From Mucilaginibacter sp. JRF (GTDB lineage Bacteria > Bacteroidota > Bacteroidia > Sphingobacteriales > Sphingobacteriaceae), in assembly GCF_015223065.1 (NCBI RefSeq), contig NZ_JADFBY010000003.1, positions 124,001-188,000 of the forward strand: a stretch of DNA of 64,000 nucleotides. The letters run 5' to 3'. The notes under the pieces were generated by a model. It did no database searches and had not been told where the DNA came from. It saw only the letters and a list, made by a program, of their open reading frames with translations. Each line of letters starts with the position of its first letter. The first letter of the stretch is position 1. Positions 53,405 through 62,354 of the stretch are shown here, in pieces. The translations under genes were made by a program, and so were the position numbers.

Positions 53405-53537
53405 TTTTGTTTTGTTTTAATGATTAATATGGAAGCAAATGTCGCTTACCAAACAGACCTGCAAAAGACATATTATGCAAAATACTGACGATATAATTTG
53501 GTAATTATACTACATTTATATACACTATTTTATCGAT

Positions 53538-55028
53538 ATGGATTCACTTTCGGAGTTGATAAACCTGCTTAACACTGCCGATAAACAACTTTTTAGGCAA
53601 TATTTACAGCGAAAAAACAAACGGAACGATGTAAAGAACCTGCAATTACTTGATTTGATAGAAACTGACGATATAGCATCATTAAATAAACTCTACACAT
53701 CGCAAAAAAATAATGACGCTTACCATGCCCTGCGCAAACGCTTACAGGATAGTTTGCTACTATTCTTATCACAAAAAACCTTTGAGAACAGCCACTCCGA
53801 AACTTATGACGCGCTGCGCCTGGTGGTGGTCGGGCGATTTTTATTAGAGAACGATGTCCCCAAAATAGCCTTCAAATGTTTGGATAAGGCCGAACGGCTG
53901 GCGCAGCACCTGGAGCAGTTCAACTTACTGAACGAGTTATTACTATTAAAGCTACAATATGCCCACCTGCCGGGAGCGGAAGGTTTTGAAGCATTGACTA
54001 CGCGCTTTATGCGAAACCAGGCAGACATGCAGCGCGAGGCCAGGCTCAATATGGTGTATGCCGTATTAAGGCAGGAGTTGCAGCAGATACACCTGAAAGG
54101 CAAGATCGTTAACCTGACGAGCCTGATGATAGCTACGATACGCAAGTATAAAATTTCTGCGCAGGACTTGATGACTTATAAGTCCGTATATCAAATACTT
54201 TTTATAGCAAACGAATACGCCGCCATACAGCAGAATTATGGATTGATAGCACGCTATATTAGCCGAACCAAACTGTTTATACAAAGTCAGGCACATAAAA
54301 AGCAGCCTTATCTGTTTTATCATATATCCATCCTGTACCTTTTGGCCAACTTTCATTTGCGGCAAAAGCATTTTACTACAAGCGCCTCTTATCTTAAAGA
54401 GATGATAGACTTGATGAACACGAATAGCCGGTATTACACCTTGTTTTACCTGCGCCATCAGTTATTGGCCGGACTTAACCTGTTTTATACCGGCTTTGCT
54501 ACCGATGCTATTGCGCTGTTGCAACGATCGCTCGCAGAGGCAAAACACACCTCCAAGCCCGAAGATATTGAGGATCTGCGGATATGCCTGGCCATGTTTT
54601 TAGCCCTGTGCAATGATCGCGGAAGCCTGAAACAACTAACCCTGTTAACACGCACCGATGCCTGGTACGAAAAAAAGATGGGCATGCTATGGACCATCCG
54701 TAAAAACCTGATGGAAATACTGGTTCAGGCGCAGTTCTCCAACATTGAGCTGGCTATGTCGCGCTTAAACAGTTTCCGCAGAAGATACAAAAAGTACCTG
54801 ATAAAAACTTCGGAAGAACGCGTATTACTATACCTCAAACTGGTTGAAAAATACCTGCTAAAACCCGATGTGATTTTTGATGAGGCATACAAAAGATCAG
54901 TTACTGAAATGGCAACCCAGGCAGAAAATAACGATATATTCACCCTAAGCTTTATAGCCTGGCTAATGGCGCGCTGGGAGAAAAAGGGTGCTTATAGGGT
55001 GGTGCTGGAGCTTGTGCAGAACAAATAA
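53538..55028 (+). CDS. Unrecognised helical protein
   Basis: 496 residues, predicted mostly alpha-helical with repeated paired-helix blocks (for example DKAERLAQHLEQFNLLNELLLLKLQYAHL) resembling a TPR-like solenoid, but no repeat consensus is clear. No signal peptide, so probably cytoplasmic. It precedes the convergent pseudouridine synthase. Its length and Leu-rich character resemble conserved hypothetical proteins of Bacteroidota. Confidence 0.7.
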   Translation: MDSLSELINLLNTADKQLFRQYLQRKNKRNDVKNLQLLDLIETDDIASLNKLYTSQKNNDAYHALRKRLQDSLLLFLSQKTFENSHSETYDALRLVVVGRFLLENDVPKIAFKCLDKAERLAQHLEQFNLLNELLLLKLQYAHLPGAEGFEALTTRFMRNQADMQREARLNMVYAVLRQELQQIHLKGKIVNLTSLMIATIRKYKISAQDLMTYKSVYQILFIANEYAAIQQNYGLIARYISRTKLFIQSQAHKKQPYLFYHISILYLLANFHLRQKHFTTSASYLKEMIDLMNTNSRYYTLFYLRHQLLAGLNLFYTGFATDAIALLQRSLAEAKHTSKPEDIEDLRICLAMFLALCNDRGSLKQLTLLTRTDAWYEKKMGMLWTIRKNLMEILVQAQFSNIELAMSRLNSFRRRYKKYLIKTSEERVLLYLKLVEKYLLKPDVIFDEAYKRSVTEMATQAENNDIFTLSFIAWLMARWEKKGAYRVVLELVQNK

Positions 55029-55044
55029 AACCATTATCTCAACT

Positions 55045-56721
55045 TTAAAAATCTTCCTTAACCTCAAAAACTATTTTCTCGCCCGATACCGGATGAGTAA
55101 ATTCAAGATTCGCGGCGTGCAGGTAAAGCCTGTCAGCGGGGTTGCCGTATAGGTCGTCGCCTACAATGGGGGCGTTTAGGCCGAGTTCGTGTGCGGCGTG
55201 CATACGCAATTGGTGGGTGCGGCCGGTTAAGGGCCAAAAATATATTCGGGTTTTGCCATCCTTAAGTTCAGCAACCTGCCATTGCGTTATGGCTTTTTTA
55301 CCGAATTCAAAGCATACCAACTGGCGGGGCCTGTCGTCCAGATCGCCACGCAGGGGCAGGTTTATTTCGCCTGATGTACTTTCAATTTCTTTACTCAGCA
55401 ATGCCGTGTAGCGTTTACTTACCGTACGTTTTAAAAACTGCTTTTGTATATGTTTATGTGCATCCTTTGTTTTAGCCACCACCAATAATCCGGATGTAGC
55501 CATATCTAACCGGTGAATAATTAGTGGCTCTATACCCTGAAAAAGATGCTTTAATCGCATGTAAACCGAATCGGTGATATTTACGCCGGGTACCGAAAGC
55601 AGTCCGTGAGGCTTGTTTACCACTACAAAGCTGTCGTCCTCAAATATAATATCAAGTGGTTTTAACTCGCCGGGATTGTGCAGCAGCGGGTCATCGTCCA
55701 TCTCGACACCTTGCAGCATGTGCTTTAGTATTGGCTTGCATTTCCCGGTACAGGCGGGGTAAAACTGCCCGTGCATCCTGATCTCTGATTTAGGCGACGC
55801 CCCCCACCAAAACTCAGCCATGGCCAGGGGTTTATACCCGTTCAAAAAGGCGTACTGCAACAACTTGGGCGTAGCGCACTCGCCGGCAGCTGAGGGTGGC
55901 ACACCAAAAACAGTTTCCTTAAAAATATCATGCAGGCTTTTAGTTTGCCGGTACTGATCAAGAAAAGCGTATTGCTCAAAAAGCTGTTGCTGCAATGCTG
56001 CCGATCGTTCTTTACGCTCCTGTTTCAGCGCATCAATATCATTATCAAATTGGGCGACACGGCTACGCAGCTCATCCAACCGCTGGCTGCATTCGGCGCT
56101 TAGCACGGCCAGGCGGTGCTTATCGTGCAAACTATACCTGATCATCTCAGCCTCAAATTCGGCATAGGCTTCGGTGCTCAGTTTGCTTTTTTGTTCGATG
56201 CGTTGCTCTTTACGCTCCTGCTTATTAACCTTAAGATGCTGTTTAAAATCTGATAGTTCCTTTTCTGTTTTCTCGGCCAGTAACTTAAGCTGTTGTTGCA
56301 GGGCGATGTAATTTTCGTTCGCCTCTATCTGCTTTACCCGGCTGTTAATATCGTTAAGTACGTACTGCTCTTTCAAAAAGAAACCATCCTCTGCCAACAT
56401 ATCAAAAACCGGCGGAACAAAACGGGGGTGATCATTAGAATTAGCCAGCTTGCCCGAAAAGGCAGACAAATACCCTATCCTGCCATCAGCATCCTGCACT
56501 ATCAATACGCCGAACATTTTGCCTATGGCCGTGCCTTGTGCATCCTTATCCAATCCAAAATTATGATCGAGTTTAGCTTGCGTTGTGAGGTAATGTTGCA
56601 GATGATCAGCAGCTATAGTAGCCAATGGTTGCGGCTCATAAAAAAAGGGGAAGGTAAAGCGCCCGGGCAATGGTATACCCGCTATTTCGCTCTCATCAAA
56701 ATATATAACCTTCCCATCCAT
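55045..56721 (-). CDS. RluA-family pseudouridine synthase with long N-terminal extension
   Basis: 558 residues from the ATG at 56721 (MDGKVIYFDESEI); longer starts would run into the HxlR-type gene. Residues about 1-300 are an extension not in typical RluA enzymes, with a strong coiled-coil (about 140-265, rich in KQERKEQRIEQKSKL and LDELRSRVAQFDND) and a Cys-containing segment (FYPACTGKCKPILKHML, near 340). The catalytic domain has HRLDMATSGLLVVAK with the catalytic Asp, then LKRTVSKRYTALL and HQLRMHAAHELGL. It should convert uridine to pseudouridine in rRNA or tRNA. Confidence 0.9.
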   Translation of the reverse strand: MDGKVIYFDESEIAGIPLPGRFTFPFFYEPQPLATIAADHLQHYLTTQAKLDHNFGLDKDAQGTAIGKMFGVLIVQDADGRIGYLSAFSGKLANSNDHPRFVPPVFDMLAEDGFFLKEQYVLNDINSRVKQIEANENYIALQQQLKLLAEKTEKELSDFKQHLKVNKQERKEQRIEQKSKLSTEAYAEFEAEMIRYSLHDKHRLAVLSAECSQRLDELRSRVAQFDNDIDALKQERKERSAALQQQLFEQYAFLDQYRQTKSLHDIFKETVFGVPPSAAGECATPKLLQYAFLNGYKPLAMAEFWWGASPKSEIRMHGQFYPACTGKCKPILKHMLQGVEMDDDPLLHNPGELKPLDIIFEDDSFVVVNKPHGLLSVPGVNITDSVYMRLKHLFQGIEPLIIHRLDMATSGLLVVAKTKDAHKHIQKQFLKRTVSKRYTALLSKEIESTSGEINLPLRGDLDDRPRQLVCFEFGKKAITQWQVAELKDGKTRIYFWPLTGRTHQLRMHAAHELGLNAPIVGDDLYGNPADRLYLHAANLEFTHPVSGEKIVFEVKEDF

Positions 56722-56768
56722 ATTGCCTGCTTTCAAATTTTGTGCAAAAGTAAATAAATGGAGATCAA

Positions 56769-57116
56769 TTAAACACCCATTAAGTTCTTGCGGCTCCATT
56801 CGGATAGCAGGGACATTACATCCCATAACGATTGACCCTTTTCGCTCAGGCTGTACTCTACCCTTGGCGGTACTTCGGGGTAAGCTTTGCGGATAACTAT
56901 GCCATCAGCCTCCAGTTCCTTTAATTGACGCGATAGTACCTTTAGCGCCATACCCGGCATTGTTTTATGCAGTTCGCCAAAACGCATAGGGCCTTTTAGC
57001 AACAGCCATATTAAGGGTGATTTCCATTTACCGCCTATTACATCAATGGCGGCGGTAATGGGGCATTCTTCGTTACTGTGAAAATTATTTACAATTTTTT
57101 GTTGGGCTGTCGACAT
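56769..57116 (-). CDS. HxlR-family transcriptional regulator
   Basis: 115 residues from ATG 57116; an in-frame ATG at 57137 is possible. Winged-helix HxlR pattern: CPITAAIDVIGGKWKSPLIWLLLKGPMRFGELHKTMPGMALKVLSRQLKELEADGIVIR, then the wing YPEVPPRVEYSLSEKG. The single Cys near the N-terminus is the usual redox or electrophile sensor position. Divergent from an SDR gene; two 12-bp direct repeats lie between them. It probably controls the SDR. Confidence 0.9.
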   Translation of the reverse strand: MSTAQQKIVNNFHSNEECPITAAIDVIGGKWKSPLIWLLLKGPMRFGELHKTMPGMALKVLSRQLKELEADGIVIRKAYPEVPPRVEYSLSEKGQSLWDVMSLLSEWSRKNLMGV

Positions 57117-57144
57117 ATAAACGCAATTACTACCCATTAGTCAT

Positions 57145-57175
57145 TACTTGACAAAAAGGTAACTACTTGACAAAA
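57145..57175. promoter_or_regulatory. Direct-repeat operator between HxlR and SDR genes
   Basis: TACTTGACAAAA occurs at 57145-57156 and 57164-57175 (19-bp period), in the divergent promoter region, the expected site for HxlR binding. Confidence 0.55.
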
Positions 57176-57220
57176 GTAAAGTATTGCGATAGATTTGCTA
57201 TCTCAAAAACTAAAATAACC

Positions 57221-57817
57221 ATGAAAATCATCATTATTGGTGCTTCCGGAACAATAGGCAAGCACGTTGTTAAAGCGCTTGAAACAGAACACGAAATTGT
57301 TAAGGTAGGCTCAAAAAGCGGCGACTACCAGGTAAATATCACCGATGCTGATTCGGTTAAGGCATTGTTTGAAAACGTTGGCTCTTTTGATGCCCTGATC
57401 AGCACCACGGGCGATGCCCATTTTGGCCCGCTACAGCAAATGACCGAGGCGGATTTCAGGGTCGGCGTAGATAGCAAACTGCTGGGACAGGTGAACCTGG
57501 TACTGATTGGTCAGCATTACATTAACCCTAAAGGTTCGTTCACACTAACATCGGGCAGTTTGGCTAATGACCCTATTGTGTTAGGCGCGGCAGTTAGCTC
57601 CATCAACGGCGCGCTCGACTCGTTTGTAAAAGCCGCCGCAATTGAGCTGGACAAAGGTGTACGTATAAATGTTGTAGCGCCTGATGTGGTTGAGGAATCA
57701 CCTGCTTACTTCCCGTTCTTCCAGGGGCATATCCCGGTGAGTATGCACCGTGTAGCACAGGCTTATGTTAAAAGTGTGCTGGGCGCGCAAACCGGCCAGG
57801 TATATCCGGTAATTTAA
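57221..57817 (+). CDS. Short-chain dehydrogenase/reductase, YwnB-like small SDR
   Basis: 198 residues from the ATG at 57221 (MKIIIIGASGTIG). The nucleotide loop GASGTIGKHV is present, STTGDAHFGPLQ resembles the NAG loop, and LTSGS holds the Ser; however the usual YxxxK is not obvious (AVSSINGALDSFVKA follows), so it may be atypical. Probably controlled by the divergent HxlR regulator. Confidence 0.88.
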   Translation: MKIIIIGASGTIGKHVVKALETEHEIVKVGSKSGDYQVNITDADSVKALFENVGSFDALISTTGDAHFGPLQQMTEADFRVGVDSKLLGQVNLVLIGQHYINPKGSFTLTSGSLANDPIVLGAAVSSINGALDSFVKAAAIELDKGVRINVVAPDVVEESPAYFPFFQGHIPVSMHRVAQAYVKSVLGAQTGQVYPVI

Positions 57818-57873
57818 TAACAGCCTTGCATCTATCTTGATAACTTAAGGCGGCACATATAAACCGCCGATGC

Positions 57874-57881
57874 TATCTTTG
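57874..57881 (+). promoter_or_regulatory. TAnnTTTG promoter element abutting the ATG
   Basis: TATCTTTG ends four bases before the ATG at 57886. Confidence 0.5.
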
Positions 57882-57885
57882 CGGC

Positions 57886-58122
57886 ATGAAGAATTTTTCG
57901 GTAGAGGCGGATGGCGCGCAGTTTGAATTTAACACCATGAACATACAGCGCCTGCAACTATTCCAGGTGTATGTGGTGCACAATGGCGAGGGAAAGCGTT
58001 TCCACATGCAGATCAATGGTGATGGCGATTTCAAGATAACCGACCCGCAATCGTGCCCCGAAGAATACCATCGCACCGAAGAACAACTCAGTAAAGCCAT
58101 ACAGATATACGGCAAAGCATAA
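57886..58122 (+). CDS. Small conserved-looking hypothetical protein
   Basis: 78 residues, MKNFSVEADGAQFEFNTMNIQ onward; a short beta pattern (LQLFQVYVVHNGEGKRFHMQIN) then DPQSCPEEYHRTEEQLSKAIQIYGKA. No family recognised. A promoter match abuts the start and a strong bidirectional terminator follows, so it appears to be a real gene. Confidence 0.7.
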   Translation: MKNFSVEADGAQFEFNTMNIQRLQLFQVYVVHNGEGKRFHMQINGDGDFKITDPQSCPEEYHRTEEQLSKAIQIYGKA

Positions 58123-58125
58123 AAC

Positions 58126-58155
58126 AAAGGCGGAACAACATCATGTTCCGCCTTT
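58126..58155. terminator. Bidirectional terminator
   Basis: Perfect 11-bp stem 58126-58136 with 58145-58155, between convergent genes. Confidence 0.85.
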
Positions 58156-58161
58156 ATTATT

Positions 58162-59022
58162 TTAGTTAAGCGTCGTGTTCAATCGCTTATTATTCTCCAT
58201 CCTGAACGCCTTGGGGCTAATGCCCTTGTTATTCCTGAAAAATTTATTGAGGTGACTTTCGTCGGTAAAGCCGAACTCGTTAACAATTTCGTTGAGGCGC
58301 TTATCACTATGGATCAGCCGGTGCTCTATCAGCGTTTGGCGGTATTGGGTAATATATTTTTGTATGGTGCTGCCGGTATGTTGCTTAAAATACTTGCCCA
58401 GATAATTGATGGATACATTAAAGTGCCCGCATAAAAATTCGGCCCTTAACTTTTCGGGATAGTAAATATTGGCTTGTATAAATTTCAGAATGTTGGCGGC
58501 ACGCTGCTCGGTATGTTCGGTTATTTCCAGTTGCTGATACTTGGCAATGTTGCGGGCTACCAATACTATCAGCGTATTAACATACTGCTGTATCAGCTCC
58601 TGGTTATATACATCCTTATTGGCATCCTCGCGCATAATGGCTTCAACCAATGGTTTCACCACCTGCTTGTCGGTCAGGTTTTTAAGAATGCAACCGGGCT
58701 TATGGTTAGCATTGCTCAAAATAAACTCGAGCCGCTGTATGTTTCCGTTTGATATACCCGACTCGTTAATATAAATATCATTAAACCGCAGGTAAAAGAA
58801 TGTGGTTGTACTGCGTACATCAAACGAATGGCAATCATCAGGTGTTATTAAAAACATGTGCCCCGGCTGGTACGCGAACTGGCTTTTGTTAATGCACTGC
58901 ATACCCGTACCATCCATAATATAAACCAGCTCGAAAAAAGTGTGCTTATGCTCGGTAGCCGGGCTTTGTTCCAATGTTTGGTAGGCGATGGAGAATGGCT
59001 CGTGCAGGTTTTCCTTTTTCAT
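58162..59022 (-). CDS. AraC-family transcriptional regulator
   Basis: 286 residues. Cupin-type sensing domain (EHKHTFFELVYIMDGTGMQCI). DNA-binding domain with EFLCGHFNVSINYLGKYFKQHTG and LNEIVNEFGFTDESHLNKFFRNNKGISPKAFR. Divergent from the oxidoreductase at 59113 (90-base gap), which it most likely regulates. Confidence 0.92.
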   Translation of the reverse strand: MKKENLHEPFSIAYQTLEQSPATEHKHTFFELVYIMDGTGMQCINKSQFAYQPGHMFLITPDDCHSFDVRSTTTFFYLRFNDIYINESGISNGNIQRLEFILSNANHKPGCILKNLTDKQVVKPLVEAIMREDANKDVYNQELIQQYVNTLIVLVARNIAKYQQLEITEHTEQRAANILKFIQANIYYPEKLRAEFLCGHFNVSINYLGKYFKQHTGSTIQKYITQYRQTLIEHRLIHSDKRLNEIVNEFGFTDESHLNKFFRNNKGISPKAFRMENNKRLNTTLN

Positions 59023-59076
59023 AACATGTACTGATTTATAGCAAATATATACCTAATAAATCAATTATAACAAGTA

Positions 59077-59084
59077 TAAATTTG
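59077..59084 (+). promoter_or_regulatory. TAnnTTTG promoter element of the oxidoreductase gene
   Basis: TAAATTTG, 28 bases before the ATG at 59113. Confidence 0.45.
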
Positions 59085-59112
59085 CTAAATAATAATTCAA
59101 CACATTAAAAAC

Positions 59113-60048
59113 ATGAAAGCGATAGTTTTAAATAAACCCGGCGAAGTTAGCGAACTTCAGATACAGGAAATTGCCATACCAACCATACAGGCCGATGAGG
59201 TATTAATCAAAGTAAAAGCCATCAGCATAAACCCTGTTGATGCCAAAACCCGTGTGGGCAAGGGCGTTTATGGCCGGATAAAAAATGAGCAGCCACTGAT
59301 CATCGGCTGGGATGTATCGGGCACGGTTACCGAAACCCGATCCGATCGTTTTAAGGTAGGCGATGAAGTATTCGGCATGGTTAATTTTCCGGGGCATGGC
59401 AAGGGTTATGCCGAGTTTGTTGCCGCACCGGCATCGCACCTGGCATTAAAACCGGTCAACATATCGCACCAGGAAGCTGCCGCCGCTACCCTTGCCGCCT
59501 TAACAGCTTTACAGGCATTGGTGCATAATGCCAATGTGCAACCCGGCCAAAAGGTATTAGTGCATGCCGCGGCGGGTGGCGTTGGGCATTTCGCCGTACA
59601 AATTGCCAAACAGTTGGGTGCCATAGTTACAGGTACATCATCAGCAAAAAACAAGGAACTGGTTTTACAATTTGGTGCCGATGCACATATCGACTATCAT
59701 AATTATGACTGGAAAAACCACCCCGAAGAATTTGACTTTGTGCTTGATACCATTGGTGGCAGCAATATCGACCTATCGATAGCTGTGACAAAAAAAGGCG
59801 GCACCGTGATCAGCATACCTACCGGCCTGAGCGATGAGGTTACCGAAAAAGCTAAAGCCAAAGGCGTTAACGGATACTTTATCCTGGTGCAATCAAACGG
59901 TGATGATATGCAACAAATAGCCGAATGGCTTGAAAAAGGTATTGTTAAAGCCCATGTTTCGCAAACATTTAAGTTTGATGATATAGCCGCTGCCCATACC
60001 CAAATTGAAAGCGGGCGCACCACAGGCAAAATAGTAGTGACTGTATAA
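59113..60048 (+). CDS. NADPH-dependent quinone oxidoreductase-like (zinc-less MDR family)
   Basis: 311 residues. MKAIVLNKPGEVSELQI start, GWDVSGTVTE, VHAAAGGVGHFAVQIAKQLGA nucleotide loop, VLDTIGGSNID and C-terminal IESGRTTGKIVVTV. No catalytic zinc Cys, so it belongs to the quinone-reductase/enoyl-reductase branch. It likely reduces electrophilic enones or quinones. A TAAATTTG promoter match lies at 59077-59084. Confidence 0.92.
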   Translation: MKAIVLNKPGEVSELQIQEIAIPTIQADEVLIKVKAISINPVDAKTRVGKGVYGRIKNEQPLIIGWDVSGTVTETRSDRFKVGDEVFGMVNFPGHGKGYAEFVAAPASHLALKPVNISHQEAAAATLAALTALQALVHNANVQPGQKVLVHAAAGGVGHFAVQIAKQLGAIVTGTSSAKNKELVLQFGADAHIDYHNYDWKNHPEEFDFVLDTIGGSNIDLSIAVTKKGGTVISIPTGLSDEVTEKAKAKGVNGYFILVQSNGDDMQQIAEWLEKGIVKAHVSQTFKFDDIAAAHTQIESGRTTGKIVVTV

Positions 60049-60073
60049 TTAGCGTGTATAGTGTTTTCACATC

Positions 60074-60105
60074 AAGCCCGGCGTTATTTTGCCGGGCTTT
60101 TTTTG
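60074..60105 (+). terminator. Terminator after oxidoreductase
   Basis: 9-bp GC-rich stem 60074-60082 with 60091-60099 and a T run. Confidence 0.85.
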
Positions 60106-60135
60106 TGCCGATAAAAATAATGAAATAAAATTTGC

Positions 60136-60177
60136 GCAAGCAATCACTTGCGTTTATATTAGCAAGCAAATACTTGC
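60136..60177. promoter_or_regulatory. Two ArsR operator palindromes
   Basis: GCAAG-6-CTTGC at 60136-60151 and again at 60162-60177; the two 16-bp sites differ at two central bases and are 26 bp apart. They flank the promoter region just before the ArsR gene, so autoregulation is expected. Confidence 0.75.
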
Positions 60178-60186
60178 ACATTTATT

Positions 60187-60519
60187 ATGGATGCCAGACG
60201 TGATGTTTTCCAGGCTATTGCCGACCCTACCCGCCGAGCCATTTTAGGTATGGTGGCCAGCCAACCCCAAAATGTAAATGCCCTTGCCGAAAAATTTGAT
60301 GTAAGCAGGCAGGCCATATCGCTGCATGTTAAAATTTTGCACGAGTGCGGTTTGCTCAGCATCAGGCAACAAGGGCGTGAACGTTACTGCGAAGGCCGTT
60401 TGGATAAACTGAGTGAGGTGGCCGACTGGATAGAGCAATACCGCAAATTCTGGAACAGCAGGCTCGATTCTCTTGAGGAATATCTTAATAAAATACAATC
60501 AAAAACCGACAAACCATGA
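60187..60519 (+). CDS. ArsR-family transcriptional repressor
   Basis: 110 residues. Winged helix: DVFQAIADPTRRAILGMVASQPQNVNALAEKFDVSRQAISLHVKILHECGLLSIRQQGRERYCEG. No metal-binding Cys motif (ELCVCDL absent), so it senses something other than classic ArsR metals; this subtype often heads SRPBCC genes. First gene of a four-gene operon; the next starts inside its stop (ATGA). Confidence 0.93.
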   Translation: MDARRDVFQAIADPTRRAILGMVASQPQNVNALAEKFDVSRQAISLHVKILHECGLLSIRQQGRERYCEGRLDKLSEVADWIEQYRKFWNSRLDSLEEYLNKIQSKTDKP

Positions 60520-61004
60520 CCACTCAATCACTCGTACTTACACGCACACTCAATGCTCCTGTAGCCCTGGTATTTAAAGCCTGGACAGACCGAGAGGCCT
60601 TAGCCCAATGGTGGGGGCCGCAAGGCTCAACCGTTACAGTAAAGGAGTTTAACCTTACACCCGGCGGCTTGTTCCATTACCACTTAAGCTCGCAACATGG
60701 CGAAATGTGGGCGCTGTTTAAATTCAGGGAAATTGAGGCTCCGGGCAAACTGGTATTTGTGAGCTCATTTTCTGACGAGGATGGCAACCTTACCCGTGGC
60801 CCCTTCTTCCCTAACTGGCCGCTGGAGATATTGAACATACTCACTCTTGAAGAAGCCGACGGCAAAACACTACTCACCCTAACGGCCGAACCCATCAACG
60901 CTACCGCTGATGAAACCAAGGTGTTTACTGATCTGCATCCATCAATGCAGCAAGGGTACGCCGGCACATTCATCCAACTGGAAAATTACCTGAAAAACCA
61001 ATAA
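60516..61004 (+). CDS. SRPBCC (AHSA1-like) domain protein
   Basis: 162 residues. START-like fold motifs: LTRTLNAPVALVFKAWTDREALAQWWGPQGS, GGLFHYHLSSQHGEMWALFKF and a C-terminal helix ending GTFIQLENYLKNQ. These proteins bind hydrophobic ligands, and in ArsR operons their ligand is unknown. Three bases before the next gene. Confidence 0.92.
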   Translation: MTTQSLVLTRTLNAPVALVFKAWTDREALAQWWGPQGSTVTVKEFNLTPGGLFHYHLSSQHGEMWALFKFREIEAPGKLVFVSSFSDEDGNLTRGPFFPNWPLEILNILTLEEADGKTLLTLTAEPINATADETKVFTDLHPSMQQGYAGTFIQLENYLKNQ

Positions 61005-61007
61005 GCT

Positions 61008-61898
61008 ATGCAAAACGAGAAGAACACTATTACCAGCACCCGCGAGTTCAGTTACCAGCGCGAGCAGGTTTATAACGCCTTTGCCAACCCTGAATACCTT
61101 GCACAATGGTGGGGGCCAAATGGCTTTACCAATACCATCCATACATTCGACTTTAAACCAGGCGGCGATTGGACACTGACCATGCACAGCCCCGATGGGC
61201 AGGATTTTTATAACGTAAGCAAGTTTGAGCAAGTAATACCGCCGGAACTTATTGTTTATAAACACCTCGACCCGTTACACGTTTTTACAGGTTCGCTGGC
61301 TTTGGATTATTCCAACGGCAAAACCCGTGTTGTTTTCAAGATGGTGTTTGAGAGTGATGATGAATACAACAAGGTAAAGGATTTTATTATACCCGCCAAC
61401 GAGCAGAATTTTGACCGGCTCGAAAAAGTACTGAGCACCATGCCCGCCAACCGCGAGCTTATTTTTTCGCGATTACTGAATGCACCGCGCGAGTTGGTGT
61501 TTGATGTGTGGACACAGCCCCAACACATCATCAACTGGTGGGGACCTAACGGCTTTACCAATACTATTGAATATATGGATGTCACCACCGGCGGCAGCTG
61601 GAAATACATGATGCATGGGCCTGACGGACGCAACTATCCAAACTTTATGAAATATTTAGAAGTGGTAAAGCCCGAAAAAATCCGCTATCTTCATGGTGAG
61701 CATGAGGGCGATCAGGGTTCATTTACAGGATCAGTGACCCTGGAGGAAGCGGGCGAAAACCAAACCTGTCTAACCATGCGCCTGCTGTTTAACAGCGCCG
61801 AAGAACTTGAATACGTTGTGCGTGAATTTGGCGCTGCTGAAGGCGGTAACCAAACCCTGAATAAGTTAACCAATTACATAAATCAACTCGTATCATGA
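61008..61898 (+). CDS. Double SRPBCC (AHSA1-like) domain protein
   Basis: 296 residues made of two AHSA1 domains in tandem: residues about 1-145 (REFSYQREQVYNAFANPEYLAQWWGPNGF) and 146-296 (RLLNAPRELVFDVWTQPQHIINWWGPNGF). Both keep the WWGP motif. The last codons overlap the next gene's start (ATGA). A fused dimer could bind one larger ligand. Confidence 0.9.
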   Translation: MQNEKNTITSTREFSYQREQVYNAFANPEYLAQWWGPNGFTNTIHTFDFKPGGDWTLTMHSPDGQDFYNVSKFEQVIPPELIVYKHLDPLHVFTGSLALDYSNGKTRVVFKMVFESDDEYNKVKDFIIPANEQNFDRLEKVLSTMPANRELIFSRLLNAPRELVFDVWTQPQHIINWWGPNGFTNTIEYMDVTTGGSWKYMMHGPDGRNYPNFMKYLEVVKPEKIRYLHGEHEGDQGSFTGSVTLEEAGENQTCLTMRLLFNSAEELEYVVREFGAAEGGNQTLNKLTNYINQLVS

Positions 61899-62281
61899 AA
61901 ACAGTGAACATTATTTACTGGATATTCACCATACTACTGGTGGCATCCATGTTGTTCTCGGCCATTAGCGGTTTTATGCCCACACCAGAGGGCAACGCCA
62001 TGATGAAACACATTGGCTTTGGTCCGCACGTGTTGCCATTGCTGAGTGTATTAAAAGTTTTAGGGTCGATAGCCTTATTAGTACCCGGCTTTGCAAGGCT
62101 TAAGGAATGGGCTTATGCCGGTTTTACTTTCGACTTGCTGGGTGCCGTATATTCCTTTATCGCCGCCGGCGATCCGCCTATGATGTGGGCTCCTATATTG
62201 CTGGGCTTTGTTTTCATTGCCATGTCGTACATCTTTTGGCACAAAAAGTTGAAGCTAAAGGCTGCCCAATCACTCCGGTAA
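61895..62281 (+). CDS. DoxX-family membrane protein
   Basis: 128 residues with four transmembrane helices (about 5-24, 46-68, 75-95 and 100-120). DoxX-like pattern: YWIFTILLVASMLFSAISGF and HIGFGPHVLPLLSVLKVLGSIALLVPGFARLKEWAYAGFTF. Last gene of the ArsR operon, coupled to the double-SRPBCC gene. Function unknown; some DoxX proteins relate to oxidative stress. Confidence 0.9.
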   Translation: MKTVNIIYWIFTILLVASMLFSAISGFMPTPEGNAMMKHIGFGPHVLPLLSVLKVLGSIALLVPGFARLKEWAYAGFTFDLLGAVYSFIAAGDPPMMWAPILLGFVFIAMSYIFWHKKLKLKAAQSLR

Positions 62282-62297
62282 CATATCAACCATAAAA

Positions 62298-62327
62298 AAA
62301 GCCCGCCGTTTTAAAACGGCGGGCTTT
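62298..62327. terminator. Bidirectional terminator between doxX-like gene and clpC
   Basis: Perfect palindrome AAAGCCCGCCGTTTT and its complement; A run before, T run after. Confidence 0.9.
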
Positions 62328-62354
62328 GCTATGTTCAAAAGAATTTAACGACAA

